Shown here: positions 1 to 8,129 of the stretch, in pieces
Position numbering within the stretch: position 1 is the stretch's first letter
Layout of the letters: each line of letters opens with the position of its first letter
Origin: Chryseobacterium gleum
Lineage (GTDB): Bacteria > Bacteroidota > Bacteroidia > Flavobacteriales_D > UBA2798
Assembly (NCBI GenBank): GCA_945865695.1
Contig: CAMBFX010000008.1
Location: 1-42,081, forward strand
DNA: 42,081 nt
Direction: 5' to 3'
Translations under genes and position numbers: made by a program
The notes under the pieces: generated by a model
Seen by the model: only the letters and a program-made list of their open reading frames with translations
Told to the model about the DNA's origin: nothing
Database searches by the model: none

Positions 1-40
1 TCTAGATAATCAATCTCGATAGAAGCATTAATAAAATTTA

Positions 41-1324
41 TTATTCTTTTTCGAATTCCCATAAAATTTTTGGACATGTAAAACCAGGTAAAACATCAAA
101 TGAATAAGAACTTATTCCTTCAACTTCTACAATACTAAATTCCAAAACATCAATTGGAAATAATATAATACGTTGAGCATTGACATCCGAAATAAGTCTT
201 ATTTTATAACTGTCTTTATTGAAAAAATCTTTAGGTAATTTAATCTTGTAAACATAGGTTCCTATTTCTTTCAAACCAGGTTCAATATTATGTGAAGTGG
301 ATGTAAACATGATATCATCAGCTAACGTTAAAACTTGTAAATTAAATCGAAAATTTCGTACTGGGGTATTTAGTTTAATTAGACAAGAAATTTCAATTTC
401 TTCATTTGAAGAAAATGAGTTTTTCAATTGGGATTTTGATTGAATACTAACTTCATGAAGTTCTAATTCCTTATTACCTGGGAAATTTTCTAACCATCTA
501 ATTTTTGAATCTTGCTTTTCACCACCAGCCATACTCGACTCATTATACTTTTTTATAGTTGATTCTATATCACCTTGAAATGTTTGACGTCCATTTTCCA
601 ATAATAAACCTTGAGTACATAACCTTCGCAGGCTGGCTAAATTATGACTAACAAAAAGTACTGTTCGTCCACCATTAGCACTTACTTCTTTCATTTTACC
701 AATGGCCTTTTTCTGAAATTCGGCATCTCCAACAGCCAAAACTTCATCTACAACTAATATTTCAGGCTCTAAATGGGCAGCAACAGCAAAACCTAAGCGA
801 ACACGCATACCGCTTGAATACCTTTTTACTGGAGTATCAATAAAGTTTGCTACCCCCGAGAATTCAACTATTTCGTCAAATTTTTTCACTATCTCACTTT
901 TTTTCATTCCTAAAATGGATCCATTCAAAAAAATATTTTCACGGCCGGATAATTCTGGATGAAAACCTGTTCCAACCTCCAATAAAGAAGCTATTCTACC
1001 TTTAATTTTCAATTGTCCTGTAGAAGGAGAGGTAATGCCTGAAAGAATTTTCAATAAGGTTGATTTGCCTGCTCCATTACGCCCAATAATACCTAAAATT
1101 TCACCTTTCTCTACTGAAAATGAAATATCTTTTAAAGCCCAAATATTTTCAGCACCTTTTATGTCTCTTTTATTTTCTACAGCGACTTTCAATAGAGGAT
1201 CCTCTTTCCCCTTTAAACTCGCCATCCATCTTTGAATATCTTGTGTAAATGAACCTGTACCAATTTTTCCCAATCGATAGTGTTTAGAAATAAGTTCTGC
1301 CTGAATTACTATATTCTTACTCAT
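41..1324 (-). CDS. Wzt-like polysaccharide ABC transporter ATP-binding protein
   Basis: This is the cytoplasmic ATPase of an ABC-2 exporter that would move a surface polysaccharide (O-antigen, capsule or teichoic-acid type) across the inner membrane. Seen in the 427 residues: Walker A GRNGAGKST at about 81-89, signature YSSGM at 169-173 and Walker B ILVVDE at about 189-194, followed by the switch His in FVSHN. After about residue 250 there is a separate C-terminal domain rich in beta strand, which in Wzt proteins binds the glycan cap; its presence argues for a carbohydrate substrate. The start lies two bases after the permease stop, so the two subunits are almost certainly co-transcribed. Which glycan is moved cannot be told; the glycosyltransferases must lie to the left of the window or elsewhere. 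Confidence 0.9.
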   Translation of the reverse strand: MSKNIVIQAELISKHYRLGKIGTGSFTQDIQRWMASLKGKEDPLLKVAVENKRDIKGAENIWALKDISFSVEKGEILGIIGRNGAGKSTLLKILSGITSPSTGQLKIKGRIASLLEVGTGFHPELSGRENIFLNGSILGMKKSEIVKKFDEIVEFSGVANFIDTPVKRYSSGMRVRLGFAVAAHLEPEILVVDEVLAVGDAEFQKKAIGKMKEVSANGGRTVLFVSHNLASLRRLCTQGLLLENGRQTFQGDIESTIKKYNESSMAGGEKQDSKIRWLENFPGNKELELHEVSIQSKSQLKNSFSSNEEIEISCLIKLNTPVRNFRFNLQVLTLADDIMFTSTSHNIEPGLKEIGTYVYKIKLPKDFFNKDSYKIRLISDVNAQRIILFPIDVLEFSIVEVEGISSYSFDVLPGFTCPKILWEFEKE

Positions 1325-1326
1325 AA

Positions 1327-2184
1327 TTAAATTGTATCAATAAAGCTCTTCTGCACTCTCGAAAACAATAATAATCCAGCAAACCAAAAAGCTATTGCTG
1401 AACAAATACTAATCAATAAAACATTTATATTGGGAAAGCTTCCGTTTAAAAAAATACTTCGTGAACATTCTATTAAACCAGACATTGGATTCAATTCAAT
1501 AATTGTTCTTAATTTGCCTTCAGCCAAATTTAATGGAAAAATTACGGGTGAAAAATACATTAGTAATTGAATCCCAAATTGCAATAAAAATCTAAAATCA
1601 CGATATTTTGTCGTTAATGTCGAAAATATTAACCCTAAAGCCATACCTAATAGCATAGTAAAAAAAAGTATTATTGGTAAAAATAATATCATTGGCAAAA
1701 AGGATTCTATCTTAATTTCACCATTTATAAAATATACCAACCAAATAATACTAAAAATAATGAAGCTAAATGAAAATTTAATTAATGAAGTGAAAACAAT
1801 TGAAAATGGCATTACTAATCTTGGGAAAAACACTTTCGAAAACAAATCTGAATTAGTGATAAAGGTATCAGCTGATTTTTGAAAAATTTCTGCGAAAAGT
1901 GACCAGAATAATAAACCTGAAAAATAGAATAGAAACTTTGGATAACCATCGGTTGTTATTCCCATCAGATTTCCAAAAATTACCATAAAAACTAAACTGG
2001 TAAGTAAAGGCTGTAAAACCAACCAGAATGGCCCTAAAATCGTTTGCTTGTAAATTGTAGATAAATCTCTTTTCACAAATAAAAAAAGTAAATCGCGATA
2101 TTTAAAAGTGTCTTTTAATCCTAGGGAAACTTTGTTTTTTCCTCCAATAATTTGATCCCACTTTTCATTATTTATCGTATCCAT
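1327..2184 (-). CDS. Wzm-like ABC-2 polysaccharide export permease
   Basis: This is the membrane subunit pairing with the ATPase that follows it. It has the family layout: a cytoplasmic N-terminal amphipathic part (YRDLLFLFVKRDL), then about six hydrophobic segments, with the typical LGPFWLVLQPLL stretch before the first. The ORF track begins at 2328, but its first 48 residues (Met/Val-rich MVMVTVMVMD) are an out-of-frame reading of the Tyr-Gly repeat at the end of the upstream kinase gene. I therefore start at the ATG at 2184 (MDTINNEKWDQIIGG), four bases after the upstream TGA; this gives 285 residues, a normal length for the family. An ATG at 2211 is a less likely alternative. It forms a three-gene operon with the kinase and the ATPase. 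Confidence 0.88.
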   Translation of the reverse strand: MDTINNEKWDQIIGGKNKVSLGLKDTFKYRDLLFLFVKRDLSTIYKQTILGPFWLVLQPLLTSLVFMVIFGNLMGITTDGYPKFLFYFSGLLFWSLFAEIFQKSADTFITNSDLFSKVFFPRLVMPFSIVFTSLIKFSFSFIIFSIIWLVYFINGEIKIESFLPMILFLPIILFFTMLLGMALGLIFSTLTTKYRDFRFLLQFGIQLLMYFSPVIFPLNLAEGKLRTIIELNPMSGLIECSRSIFLNGSFPNINVLLISICSAIAFWFAGLLLFSRVQKSFIDTI

Positions 2185-2188
2185 CTTC

Positions 2189-4591
2189 TCATTTAATTTT
2201 TTTATCCTCATTGCCAGAGTCACTATAACTTTTGCCATAGCCGTAACCATATCCATAACCATAACCGTAACCATAACCATAGCTATATTTACTGTAATAG
2301 TATTTAAATTTGCTTGGGACAACACCATTTAAAATCACCGCACAATTAGTTAAAGCATTTCTCTCAATGATATTCTCAATAAAATTTACCTCTTGCCTTC
2401 TAGTTGTTTTAGTATTAAAAACAAAAATATTGATATCAGAATGTTTCATCATCACTAAAGCATCTGAAATCAAACCAACTGGTGGAGTATCAATAATGAT
2501 AAAATCATATTGCTCTCTAGCTCGATCTAAAAACAATTTTAAAGAATCGTATAAAACCATTTCAGAAGGGTTAGGTGGAGTTGGGCCACATAATGCAAGA
2601 TCAAGAAATTCATTATCCGTTTTTGTAATCACATTTTCGAATGTTGATGCATTAATTAAAAAAGAGGTTATCCCTGAAGAGGACCCCTTAAATGAAAATG
2701 CTTTATAAATTCTTGGCTTATGCAAATCTAATTCAACTAATAAAACTTTTTTATTTGATTTTGAAATGATGTTAGCTAAATTGATAGAGGAAAATGTTTT
2801 ACCTTCGCCTGGGGCCACTGAGGTTATCAATACAACTTTCGAGCTTTTGGCTGGACTGAAATATTGTAAATTAGTTCTTATAGAGCGAAAAGATTCTGTG
2901 GTTGCAGATTTAGGGTCATTACCCATAGAAATAGCATCAGCATTCTCTTTTAATCTAAATACCTGCCCTAATAATGGAATTTTAGTGATATCAGCTAATT
3001 CAGTTAGAGTGGAGATTTTTCTTACGAATGCTTCCCTCCAAAAAACATACAGGGATGAAATCAAAAAACCAATCAAAGAAAAATAAATAATGTATTTATT
3101 TTTATTCGGTCTCGTTTTACCCATTGCCTGTGGCTCTTCAATTACCTTCGACTCGGGAATAATCCCTGCCTTAGCAATGATAGTGGAAAATTTCTTTTCC
3201 TGGAGATACATGTATAATTTTTCATTAATACTTAGTCTACGTGTAATGCTTTGCATCGCTCTACTTGTAATAGGTAATCTTTGTAATTTCCCTTTGAAAA
3301 TATCTATTTCTGTTTTTATGGAAGCAAGATGATCGCGCACCGCTACTTTAGAATTATCAATATAAGTTAATAAATTTGATTTCAAACCAGCCAGTTTACG
3401 ATCAATTTCTCTCACTCTTAAACTCTTTTCAGTTGAGTTAGTCAAAGCAGCCGTACGTTCCACTTGTAGGCTATATAAGTCTTCAATTGTCTTTTGGAGA
3501 AATCCATCTTTATCTCCTACATAAAAAGAAGAAGGTAAGGTTTTATCAAGTGGGGAGTTCAAGGAATCAATATAGGATTCTAGTGATAGAAGATCCTTAT
3601 ATCTTAAATTCAAACTTCTGTATTGATTATCAAAATCCATCAATTGTTCAAAATATCCTTCTTCTTCTCGACTAAGGTTAATTACAGCATTTTCAGAATT
3701 GAATATTTGAAGCGTGTCTTCAATACCTCCTAAAATATTGGTGACAGTGTCTAATTGTTGGTGAATTGAAAAAATAGTTCGATCACTCACTGTCATTTTC
3801 GAATCAGTCGTTTGTCGAATATAAACCTGACAAAGTGTATCTAAAAACAAAACTGCTCTCTCCTGCAAAATATCCTCAACAGAAACCTGAAGAATACTCG
3901 TGTTTTCTATGTTCTCAATTTGAATGGAGGCAGCGTATTTACTTACGAGATTTTCTCTGTTATGAATAACAAAATAATAATTCACTTTTTTGATGTTTTC
4001 TAAAAAATCCTTAGAAAACCTAAAACTTTTTTCAATGACAATGGATAAATCGCTGTTTTCAATTCTTTCACTAAAATTTGCTTCAATTTCCTTTTTTTCG
4101 TTATTCAATAAATATGAAATTCTGAAAGAATTATCATTTAGAATCTCTATGTATATTTCTTTTTCGTTCAGTGATTTAACCTTACATTTTCCTTTAACCT
4201 CGAATGGAATACCTTTTAATGTTTCAATGGTTCTTATTCGACCTACAATAAAATAACTCACATCAAAATTCAAAACATCCAGTGTTTTTCGCACAATATC
4301 TCTTGATTTAATTACTCTCTGCTCATTTTGGATGTTTTCATAAACCCCATAATAACCTATTGAATTATAGATATTTTCTTGATAATCAAAGGTTTCGTTA
4401 GAGTTAATTAAAATCTGGCAAGAAGCCCCATAATAATCTGGAAGTTTATATGAATAAAAATATCCTACTAAACCAAACATCAACGGAATAGCAAGAAGAT
4501 ACGTAATATTCCGTTGAATGATGCGAAGATATTTTGTTATATCTTTTATATCAAAGAGTTGTTGACTATTTGTATTCGGGGTATTTTTCAT
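2189..4591 (-). CDS. Wzc-like polysaccharide co-polymerase / BY-type tyrosine kinase
   Basis: This inner-membrane protein controls chain length and export of an exopolysaccharide through tyrosine autophosphorylation. With the ATG at 4591 it has 800 residues. Seen: an N-terminal Wzz-type membrane segment (about residues 30-50), a long periplasmic part with coiled-coil character, a second membrane segment (about 500-520), then the kinase domain with Walker A APGEGKT (about 593-599), Walker A' VLLVELDLHKPR and Walker B FIIIDTPP. The tail is an extraordinary run of 13 tyrosines, eight of them in consecutive Tyr-Gly pairs, presumably the autophosphorylation cluster. I prefer 4591 to the ORF-track start at 4639 because a good promoter (4609-4640) overlaps the longer version. 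The Walker A' begins ELD rather than the more usual DxD. Confidence 0.9.
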   Translation of the reverse strand: MKNTPNTNSQQLFDIKDITKYLRIIQRNITYLLAIPLMFGLVGYFYSYKLPDYYGASCQILINSNETFDYQENIYNSIGYYGVYENIQNEQRVIKSRDIVRKTLDVLNFDVSYFIVGRIRTIETLKGIPFEVKGKCKVKSLNEKEIYIEILNDNSFRISYLLNNEKKEIEANFSERIENSDLSIVIEKSFRFSKDFLENIKKVNYYFVIHNRENLVSKYAASIQIENIENTSILQVSVEDILQERAVLFLDTLCQVYIRQTTDSKMTVSDRTIFSIHQQLDTVTNILGGIEDTLQIFNSENAVINLSREEEGYFEQLMDFDNQYRSLNLRYKDLLSLESYIDSLNSPLDKTLPSSFYVGDKDGFLQKTIEDLYSLQVERTAALTNSTEKSLRVREIDRKLAGLKSNLLTYIDNSKVAVRDHLASIKTEIDIFKGKLQRLPITSRAMQSITRRLSINEKLYMYLQEKKFSTIIAKAGIIPESKVIEEPQAMGKTRPNKNKYIIYFSLIGFLISSLYVFWREAFVRKISTLTELADITKIPLLGQVFRLKENADAISMGNDPKSATTESFRSIRTNLQYFSPAKSSKVVLITSVAPGEGKTFSSINLANIISKSNKKVLLVELDLHKPRIYKAFSFKGSSSGITSFLINASTFENVITKTDNEFLDLALCGPTPPNPSEMVLYDSLKLFLDRAREQYDFIIIDTPPVGLISDALVMMKHSDINIFVFNTKTTRRQEVNFIENIIERNALTNCAVILNGVVPSKFKYYYSKYSYGYGYGYGYGYGYGYGKSYSDSGNEDKKIK
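2216..2300 (-). repeat. In-frame hexanucleotide repeat coding the Tyr-Gly tail of the kinase
   Basis: Read on the minus strand, the 3' end of the kinase gene is a run of six-base units of the type TATGGT/TACGGT. Eight uninterrupted Tyr-Gly pairs result, with Tyr-rich flanks. Because the unit is six bases, gain or loss of units changes the tyrosine number without shifting the frame. Synonymous changes between TAT/TAC and GGT/GGC are present, so the repeat is not perfect at DNA level. Confidence 0.85.
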
Positions 4592-4608
4592 ATTATCATT
4601 ACTACTAG

Positions 4609-4640
4609 CAAACTTAATAAGAAAATATGGTTTTATCAAA
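4609..4640 (-). promoter_or_regulatory. Bacteroidota-type promoter for the kinase/export operon
   Basis: On the minus strand there is TTTG (4640-4637), a 20-base spacer and TAAGTTTG (4616-4609), which fits the Bacteroidota -33/-7 pattern TTTG...TAnnTTTG. The -7 box ends 17 bases before the ATG at 4591. It lies inside the longer ORF of the track, which supports the shorter start. Confidence 0.55.
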
Positions 4641-4751
4641 ATAGAAAAATAAGACTGGGGTTTATATTTTATTCTCTTAAAACTGTAAAATGGTCACTTA
4701 ATCCGTAAATAAGTGTATCTCATCATCGTTTATATAATAATCCAAAATAGC

Positions 4752-4765
4752 TATAAACGTTTATA
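4752..4765. promoter_or_regulatory. Perfect 14-bp palindrome between the divergent operons
   Basis: TATAAACGTTTATA is a perfect palindrome in the roughly 310-bp spacer separating the kinase start (4591) from the surface-protein start (4900). Its position would suit an operator acting on one or both operons, but nothing identifies a regulator. A second small inverted repeat, AAGGAT/ATCCTT with a 3-base loop, lies at 4794-4808. Confidence 0.35.
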
Positions 4766-4856
4766 AATAACCCTAAAAATTTCATTCTTTAGCAAGGATA
4801 AAATCCTTTAAACAGTAATATCCATCTTCTTGCCTAAAAAAAAGAAAAAAAATGTA

Positions 4857-4884
4857 TTTGGAACCGTCAATTTTATTATTTTTG
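4857..4884 (+). promoter_or_regulatory. Probable promoter of the surface protein/exosortase operon
   Basis: TTTG at 4857-4860 and a perfect TAnnTTTG box (TATTTTTG) at 4877-4884 are separated by 16 bases, slightly short for the Bacteroidota consensus. The box ends 15 bases before the ATG at 4900 and falls inside the longer ORF of the track (4852), so that longer start is unlikely. Confidence 0.45.
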
Positions 4885-4899
4885 TATAAATTGTTTTTT

Positions 4900-7284
4900 A
4901 TGAAAAATTTATTGCTTCTTATATCTATCCTTCTAGGAAGTTTAGATCTTAATGCCGGAACGTTCACTTCATTAGTTAATGGTGCTTGGAATGCAGCAGG
5001 TACATGGACAGCCGTTGGAGATAGTGATAGCATTCCTGATATAGATGACGATGTCACTATACAAGCAATTCATAATGTTACTGTAACGGGTACTGGCCAT
5101 AATTGCCGAAATTTAGTTGCAAATGGCATACTAACACTAACCAGTTCTTGTAATTTAAGTATTTTGGGTAACTATACCTTGAGCGGAAGTGAAGCTGGAT
5201 CAAACGGCTCTCTATCTTTAAAAAGCAGTAATGGTACAATTTCGGGTGCTGGAACTTTTGGTTCTCTGGTACGTTATTCATTTGTAGGGTCAAATTATAC
5301 CATAAGTTCAGAAGTGGTTATTTTAAAATCCATAGTATGTAGTGCAGATAACGGAACCATTACCAACAACGGTTATGTCAGATGGCACCGTATATATGGA
5401 AATAATTCAACTTGGATAAATAATTCCGGCTCGACTTTGGAGTTTGGTTATTATATAATTAACAGTTGGAATGTGACACTTAATACATCAGCAGCAAATA
5501 ATACCGTGATTTACTCTGCAAGCAGTGGATCTCACATTATGAAAGATCCAGTGAATAATACCTATCATCATTTAATTTTTAGAGGAAGCGGCTCTACAAA
5601 AAGGATGCCTGATGATATCATTGTGAATGGTACATTTACGTTAAGTACGAATGCTTCTGCTGATTCCGAAGGATTTGATCTTTATCTCAGAGGTAATTTT
5701 TCAAAACCACAATTTTCGGGTGCTATCACTCAAGATGCAGGAACAGTAATAAATTTTGATGGCACTTCAGCTCAAACAATCACCTCAACAGGCGCTATGA
5801 CTTTAAATGATGTGGTGTTTAATAATCCAACTTCTGTCTCATTTTTAGCAGGTCTATTCAATATTTCAAATTCGATGACGGTATCTCAGGGTACGGCCGT
5901 CTTAGGAACCGCATTGCTTACTCTACAATCGAACGTCACAAAAACCGCCTATATCGGTGAATCCGCAGGAACCATTTCCGGTACCATGACTATACAACGT
6001 TTCGTTAGTGCCCGAGCAGATGGCTATTCCGATATGTCAAGTCCTATTAGCGGATCTACTTTCGCACAACTGGATGACGACTTTGAAATGCTCTTCGTAT
6101 CTGTTGTCACTAACCAAACCTCACCCTCCGCTTTTGGATATAATGAAACCAGTTGGGATTATTTTGCCATTGACCAAACTTCAGATCCTATGAATCCTGG
6201 AGAAGGATATGAGGTTTATTTAGACAATGATGGCTCAAACGCCACTTCTTGGAATGCTACTACTATAGATTTTATAGGTACACCTAACCGTGGAAATATT
6301 ACTTTTCCTGCAACTACAAATAATGACGGTTTTAATTTAGTTGGAAATCCCTACGCATCTTTTATCAGCTTTGCCACTTTCAGGACCAACTCGGGTATTT
6401 CTATGCAAAACTATTTTCAAGTTTATGATGAAACCATTCTTGATTTTACAACTTTGGCAGGTACTGAAAATATTGCACCAGGACAAGGTTTTTGGATAGA
6501 AGCAACCACTGCTGGCTCGGCAACATTTCGAGAAAACAACAAAATTATCTCAACTAGTTCTACTTATCGTAGCATGAATATTAATGAGGATTTATTTGCT
6601 TTGCGTGTTAGTACTCCCTCAGTTACCAATAGATCACATACGTATATTCGCTTTGATGATGCAGCCGCAGAATATTACGAATCCGGTCAAGATATCTCTT
6701 TTTTAAAAGTACCTCAGCCCAATGCCCCTTCTCTTTATACGCTAAGCTCCGATCAAAAAAAATTGAGAATAAACGAAATGAAAGGAAAAGATGAGATGGC
6801 CATTCCTGTTTATTTTAAAGCGGGGATTGATGCGAGTTATACATTGAGTTCTCTAAATATCGAGTCAGCTGAATTAGAAGGATACAAAAAAATTATCCTT
6901 GAGGATAAAAAACTGGGCATTTTTCATGATTTAAAATCTGGTGATTATTCTTTCCTTAGTGAAACTAAAGAAGACACAGATAGATTTATTCTTCACTTAT
7001 ATAAAAATGAATCTCAAGAACTTCTTTCAACAAACAATTTACCTGAAATAAGCTTTACACAATCATTGGAAGGAACATTTGTGAATTTTAATTTATCTGA
7101 AACAAAAAATGCAACAATTTCATTATTTGACATTCTCGGTAAAGAATTAATCTCAACCAGAAGTTTAACTACATCTACTAGCCGTGAAAATATTATTTTA
7201 CCTTCATCTTTTAGCGGAGTTTACTTCATACAGGTAGTAATTGAAGACAAGATTTTTACTCAAAGATTTTTTAAAACACTTTAA
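4900..7284 (+). CDS. T9SS type A-sorted surface protein, function unknown
   Basis: This is a secreted protein of 794 residues, probably anchored on the cell surface through the type IX secretion system. Seen: a signal peptide (MKNLLLLISILLGSLDLNAG), then a beta-rich N-terminal region opening with GAWNAAGTW...PDIDDDVTI, a pattern common in large Bacteroidota secreted beta-strand-repeat proteins. The last 80 or so residues form a type A sorting domain (SLFDILGKELIS, then FSGVYFIQV and a basic end). The ATG at 4900 is chosen because the signal peptide begins there and a promoter lies between it and the ORF-track start. The next gene, the PID-CTERM protein, begins eight bases after its stop, so the two are probably co-transcribed. 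No enzymatic motif was recognised. Confidence 0.85.
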   Translation: MKNLLLLISILLGSLDLNAGTFTSLVNGAWNAAGTWTAVGDSDSIPDIDDDVTIQAIHNVTVTGTGHNCRNLVANGILTLTSSCNLSILGNYTLSGSEAGSNGSLSLKSSNGTISGAGTFGSLVRYSFVGSNYTISSEVVILKSIVCSADNGTITNNGYVRWHRIYGNNSTWINNSGSTLEFGYYIINSWNVTLNTSAANNTVIYSASSGSHIMKDPVNNTYHHLIFRGSGSTKRMPDDIIVNGTFTLSTNASADSEGFDLYLRGNFSKPQFSGAITQDAGTVINFDGTSAQTITSTGAMTLNDVVFNNPTSVSFLAGLFNISNSMTVSQGTAVLGTALLTLQSNVTKTAYIGESAGTISGTMTIQRFVSARADGYSDMSSPISGSTFAQLDDDFEMLFVSVVTNQTSPSAFGYNETSWDYFAIDQTSDPMNPGEGYEVYLDNDGSNATSWNATTIDFIGTPNRGNITFPATTNNDGFNLVGNPYASFISFATFRTNSGISMQNYFQVYDETILDFTTLAGTENIAPGQGFWIEATTAGSATFRENNKIISTSSTYRSMNINEDLFALRVSTPSVTNRSHTYIRFDDAAAEYYESGQDISFLKVPQPNAPSLYTLSSDQKKLRINEMKGKDEMAIPVYFKAGIDASYTLSSLNIESAELEGYKKIILEDKKLGIFHDLKSGDYSFLSETKEDTDRFILHLYKNESQELLSTNNLPEISFTQSLEGTFVNFNLSETKNATISLFDILGKELISTRSLTTSTSRENIILPSSFSGVYFIQVVIEDKIFTQRFFKTL

Positions 7285-7292
7285 TCCTATTT

Positions 7293-7532
7293 ATGACTAA
7301 AAAGATTTTTATCATTTGTTTTTTACTGTTGCTAGTTAAATCTGGAGACAACCTATATGCTCAGATGGGTATGGGGCCCCCTAACCCTCCTTGCGATAAT
7401 GATCCTTCAACTAATTTCCCTCCATGCCCACAGTCTGTTCCTATTGACGGTGGTATCTTTTTGCTGGTAGGAGCTGGTTTAACATTAGGAGCTCGAAAAT
7501 TATTAAAGAAAAAAGAATCAGATTCACTCTAA
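7293..7532 (+). CDS. Small PID-CTERM-type exosortase substrate
   Basis: This 79-residue protein has all the parts of an exosortase substrate: a signal peptide with a plausible cut after residue 23 (LYA/Q), a short Pro-rich middle with two cysteines (34 and 45), then a tripartite C-terminal signal of motif PIDGG (50-54), hydrophobic span (about 55-67) and basic cluster KLLKKK. From memory, NCBI's family set has a 'PID-CTERM protein-sorting domain' with this motif; I could not check it. If cut near PIDGG the mature product would be only about 25-30 residues. The gene lies directly upstream of the exosortase, the expected place for a dedicated substrate. No other protein in the window ends in this signal. 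Its function is unknown. Confidence 0.8.
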   Translation: MTKKIFIICFLLLLVKSGDNLYAQMGMGPPNPPCDNDPSTNFPPCPQSVPIDGGIFLLVGAGLTLGARKLLKKKESDSL

Positions 7533-7539
7533 AATAATT

Positions 7540-7562
7540 CCCGCTTATGGCGGGTTTTTTTT
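7540..7562 (+). terminator. Intrinsic terminator between substrate and exosortase genes
   Basis: CCCGC (7540-7544), a 5-base loop and GCGGG (7550-7554) are followed by eight T. The T run ends at the base before the exosortase ATG. It would end most transcripts after the substrate gene and let only read-through reach the exosortase. Confidence 0.8.
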
Positions 7563-8129
7563 ATGCTCAAATATTTGAAACAACCTATTTTTTTATTTTT
7601 TCTAAAATTCCTGTTGCTTTATTTCATTTGGTTTTTGTTTTATGAAGTAAGTTTGCGTTCACCAGGAGATTATATTCCGGTAGGAGAATCAGAACCTGAA
7701 AAAACATCTGCGCTTGATTTTTGGGTAATTCAAAAAACAACCGCTACTTCTGCAAATATTTTGAATGCCTTGGGTTATGATGTTTTTTTTGACGGTGGAA
7801 GATCATTAAAAATAAATGATTCGGGAGGTGTCTGGGTGGGTGATTCATGCAATGCGATTTCAATTATGGCTTTATTCGCTGGAATTATTATTTCTTTAAA
7901 TGGTATCTGGTGGCATAAATTAATTTTTATTTTAATCGGGTCATTTTGTATTTGGTTTTTAAATGTTTTACGTCTGATTTTACTTACTATTTTAAGTTGG
8001 AAGGATCCGGCATCGGTAGATTTTAATCATACCTATACTTTTACAATAATTATTTACGCTTTTATTATTGGATGTTGGTTCGTTTGGATACATTTTTTTA
8101 ATGACAAAAAGCGACATGAAATCTCGTAA
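7563..8129 (+). CDS. Exosortase/archaeosortase family protein (probably the XrtX type)
   Basis: This is a multi-pass inner-membrane transpeptidase that should cut C-terminal sorting signals such as the one on the preceding gene product and pass the protein to an envelope acceptor. Seen in 188 residues: hydrophobic segments at about 10-28, 98-113, 118-145 and 157-178, and the family's catalytic set, Cys96 (GDSCNA), Arg137 (FLNVLRL) and His156 (FNHTYTF). The length is typical of the short Bacteroidota exosortases. I recall such proteins (XrtF, XrtX and others) lying beside polysaccharide genes, as here opposite the Wzc operon. The ATG follows a terminator T run with no ribosome-binding site; a TTG at 7575 is an alternative start. 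The assignment to XrtX rests on its pairing with a PIDGG substrate and is an inference. Confidence 0.85.
   Translation: MLKYLKQPIFLFFLKFLLLYFIWFLFYEVSLRSPGDYIPVGESEPEKTSALDFWVIQKTTATSANILNALGYDVFFDGGRSLKINDSGGVWVGDSCNAISIMALFAGIIISLNGIWWHKLIFILIGSFCIWFLNVLRLILLTILSWKDPASVDFNHTYTFTIIIYAFIIGCWFVWIHFFNDKKRHEIS

Noticed and set aside
2185-2328. N-terminal extension MVLSQANLN...MVMVTVMVMD of the permease ORF
   Set aside because: It is the shifted reading of the Tyr-Gly repeat of the upstream gene; the permease family starts near MDTINNEKW.
4782-5057. Minus-strand ORF of 91 codons across the start of the surface-protein gene
   Set aside because: It is antisense to the signal peptide and promoter region of a well-supported gene and has no recognisable domain.
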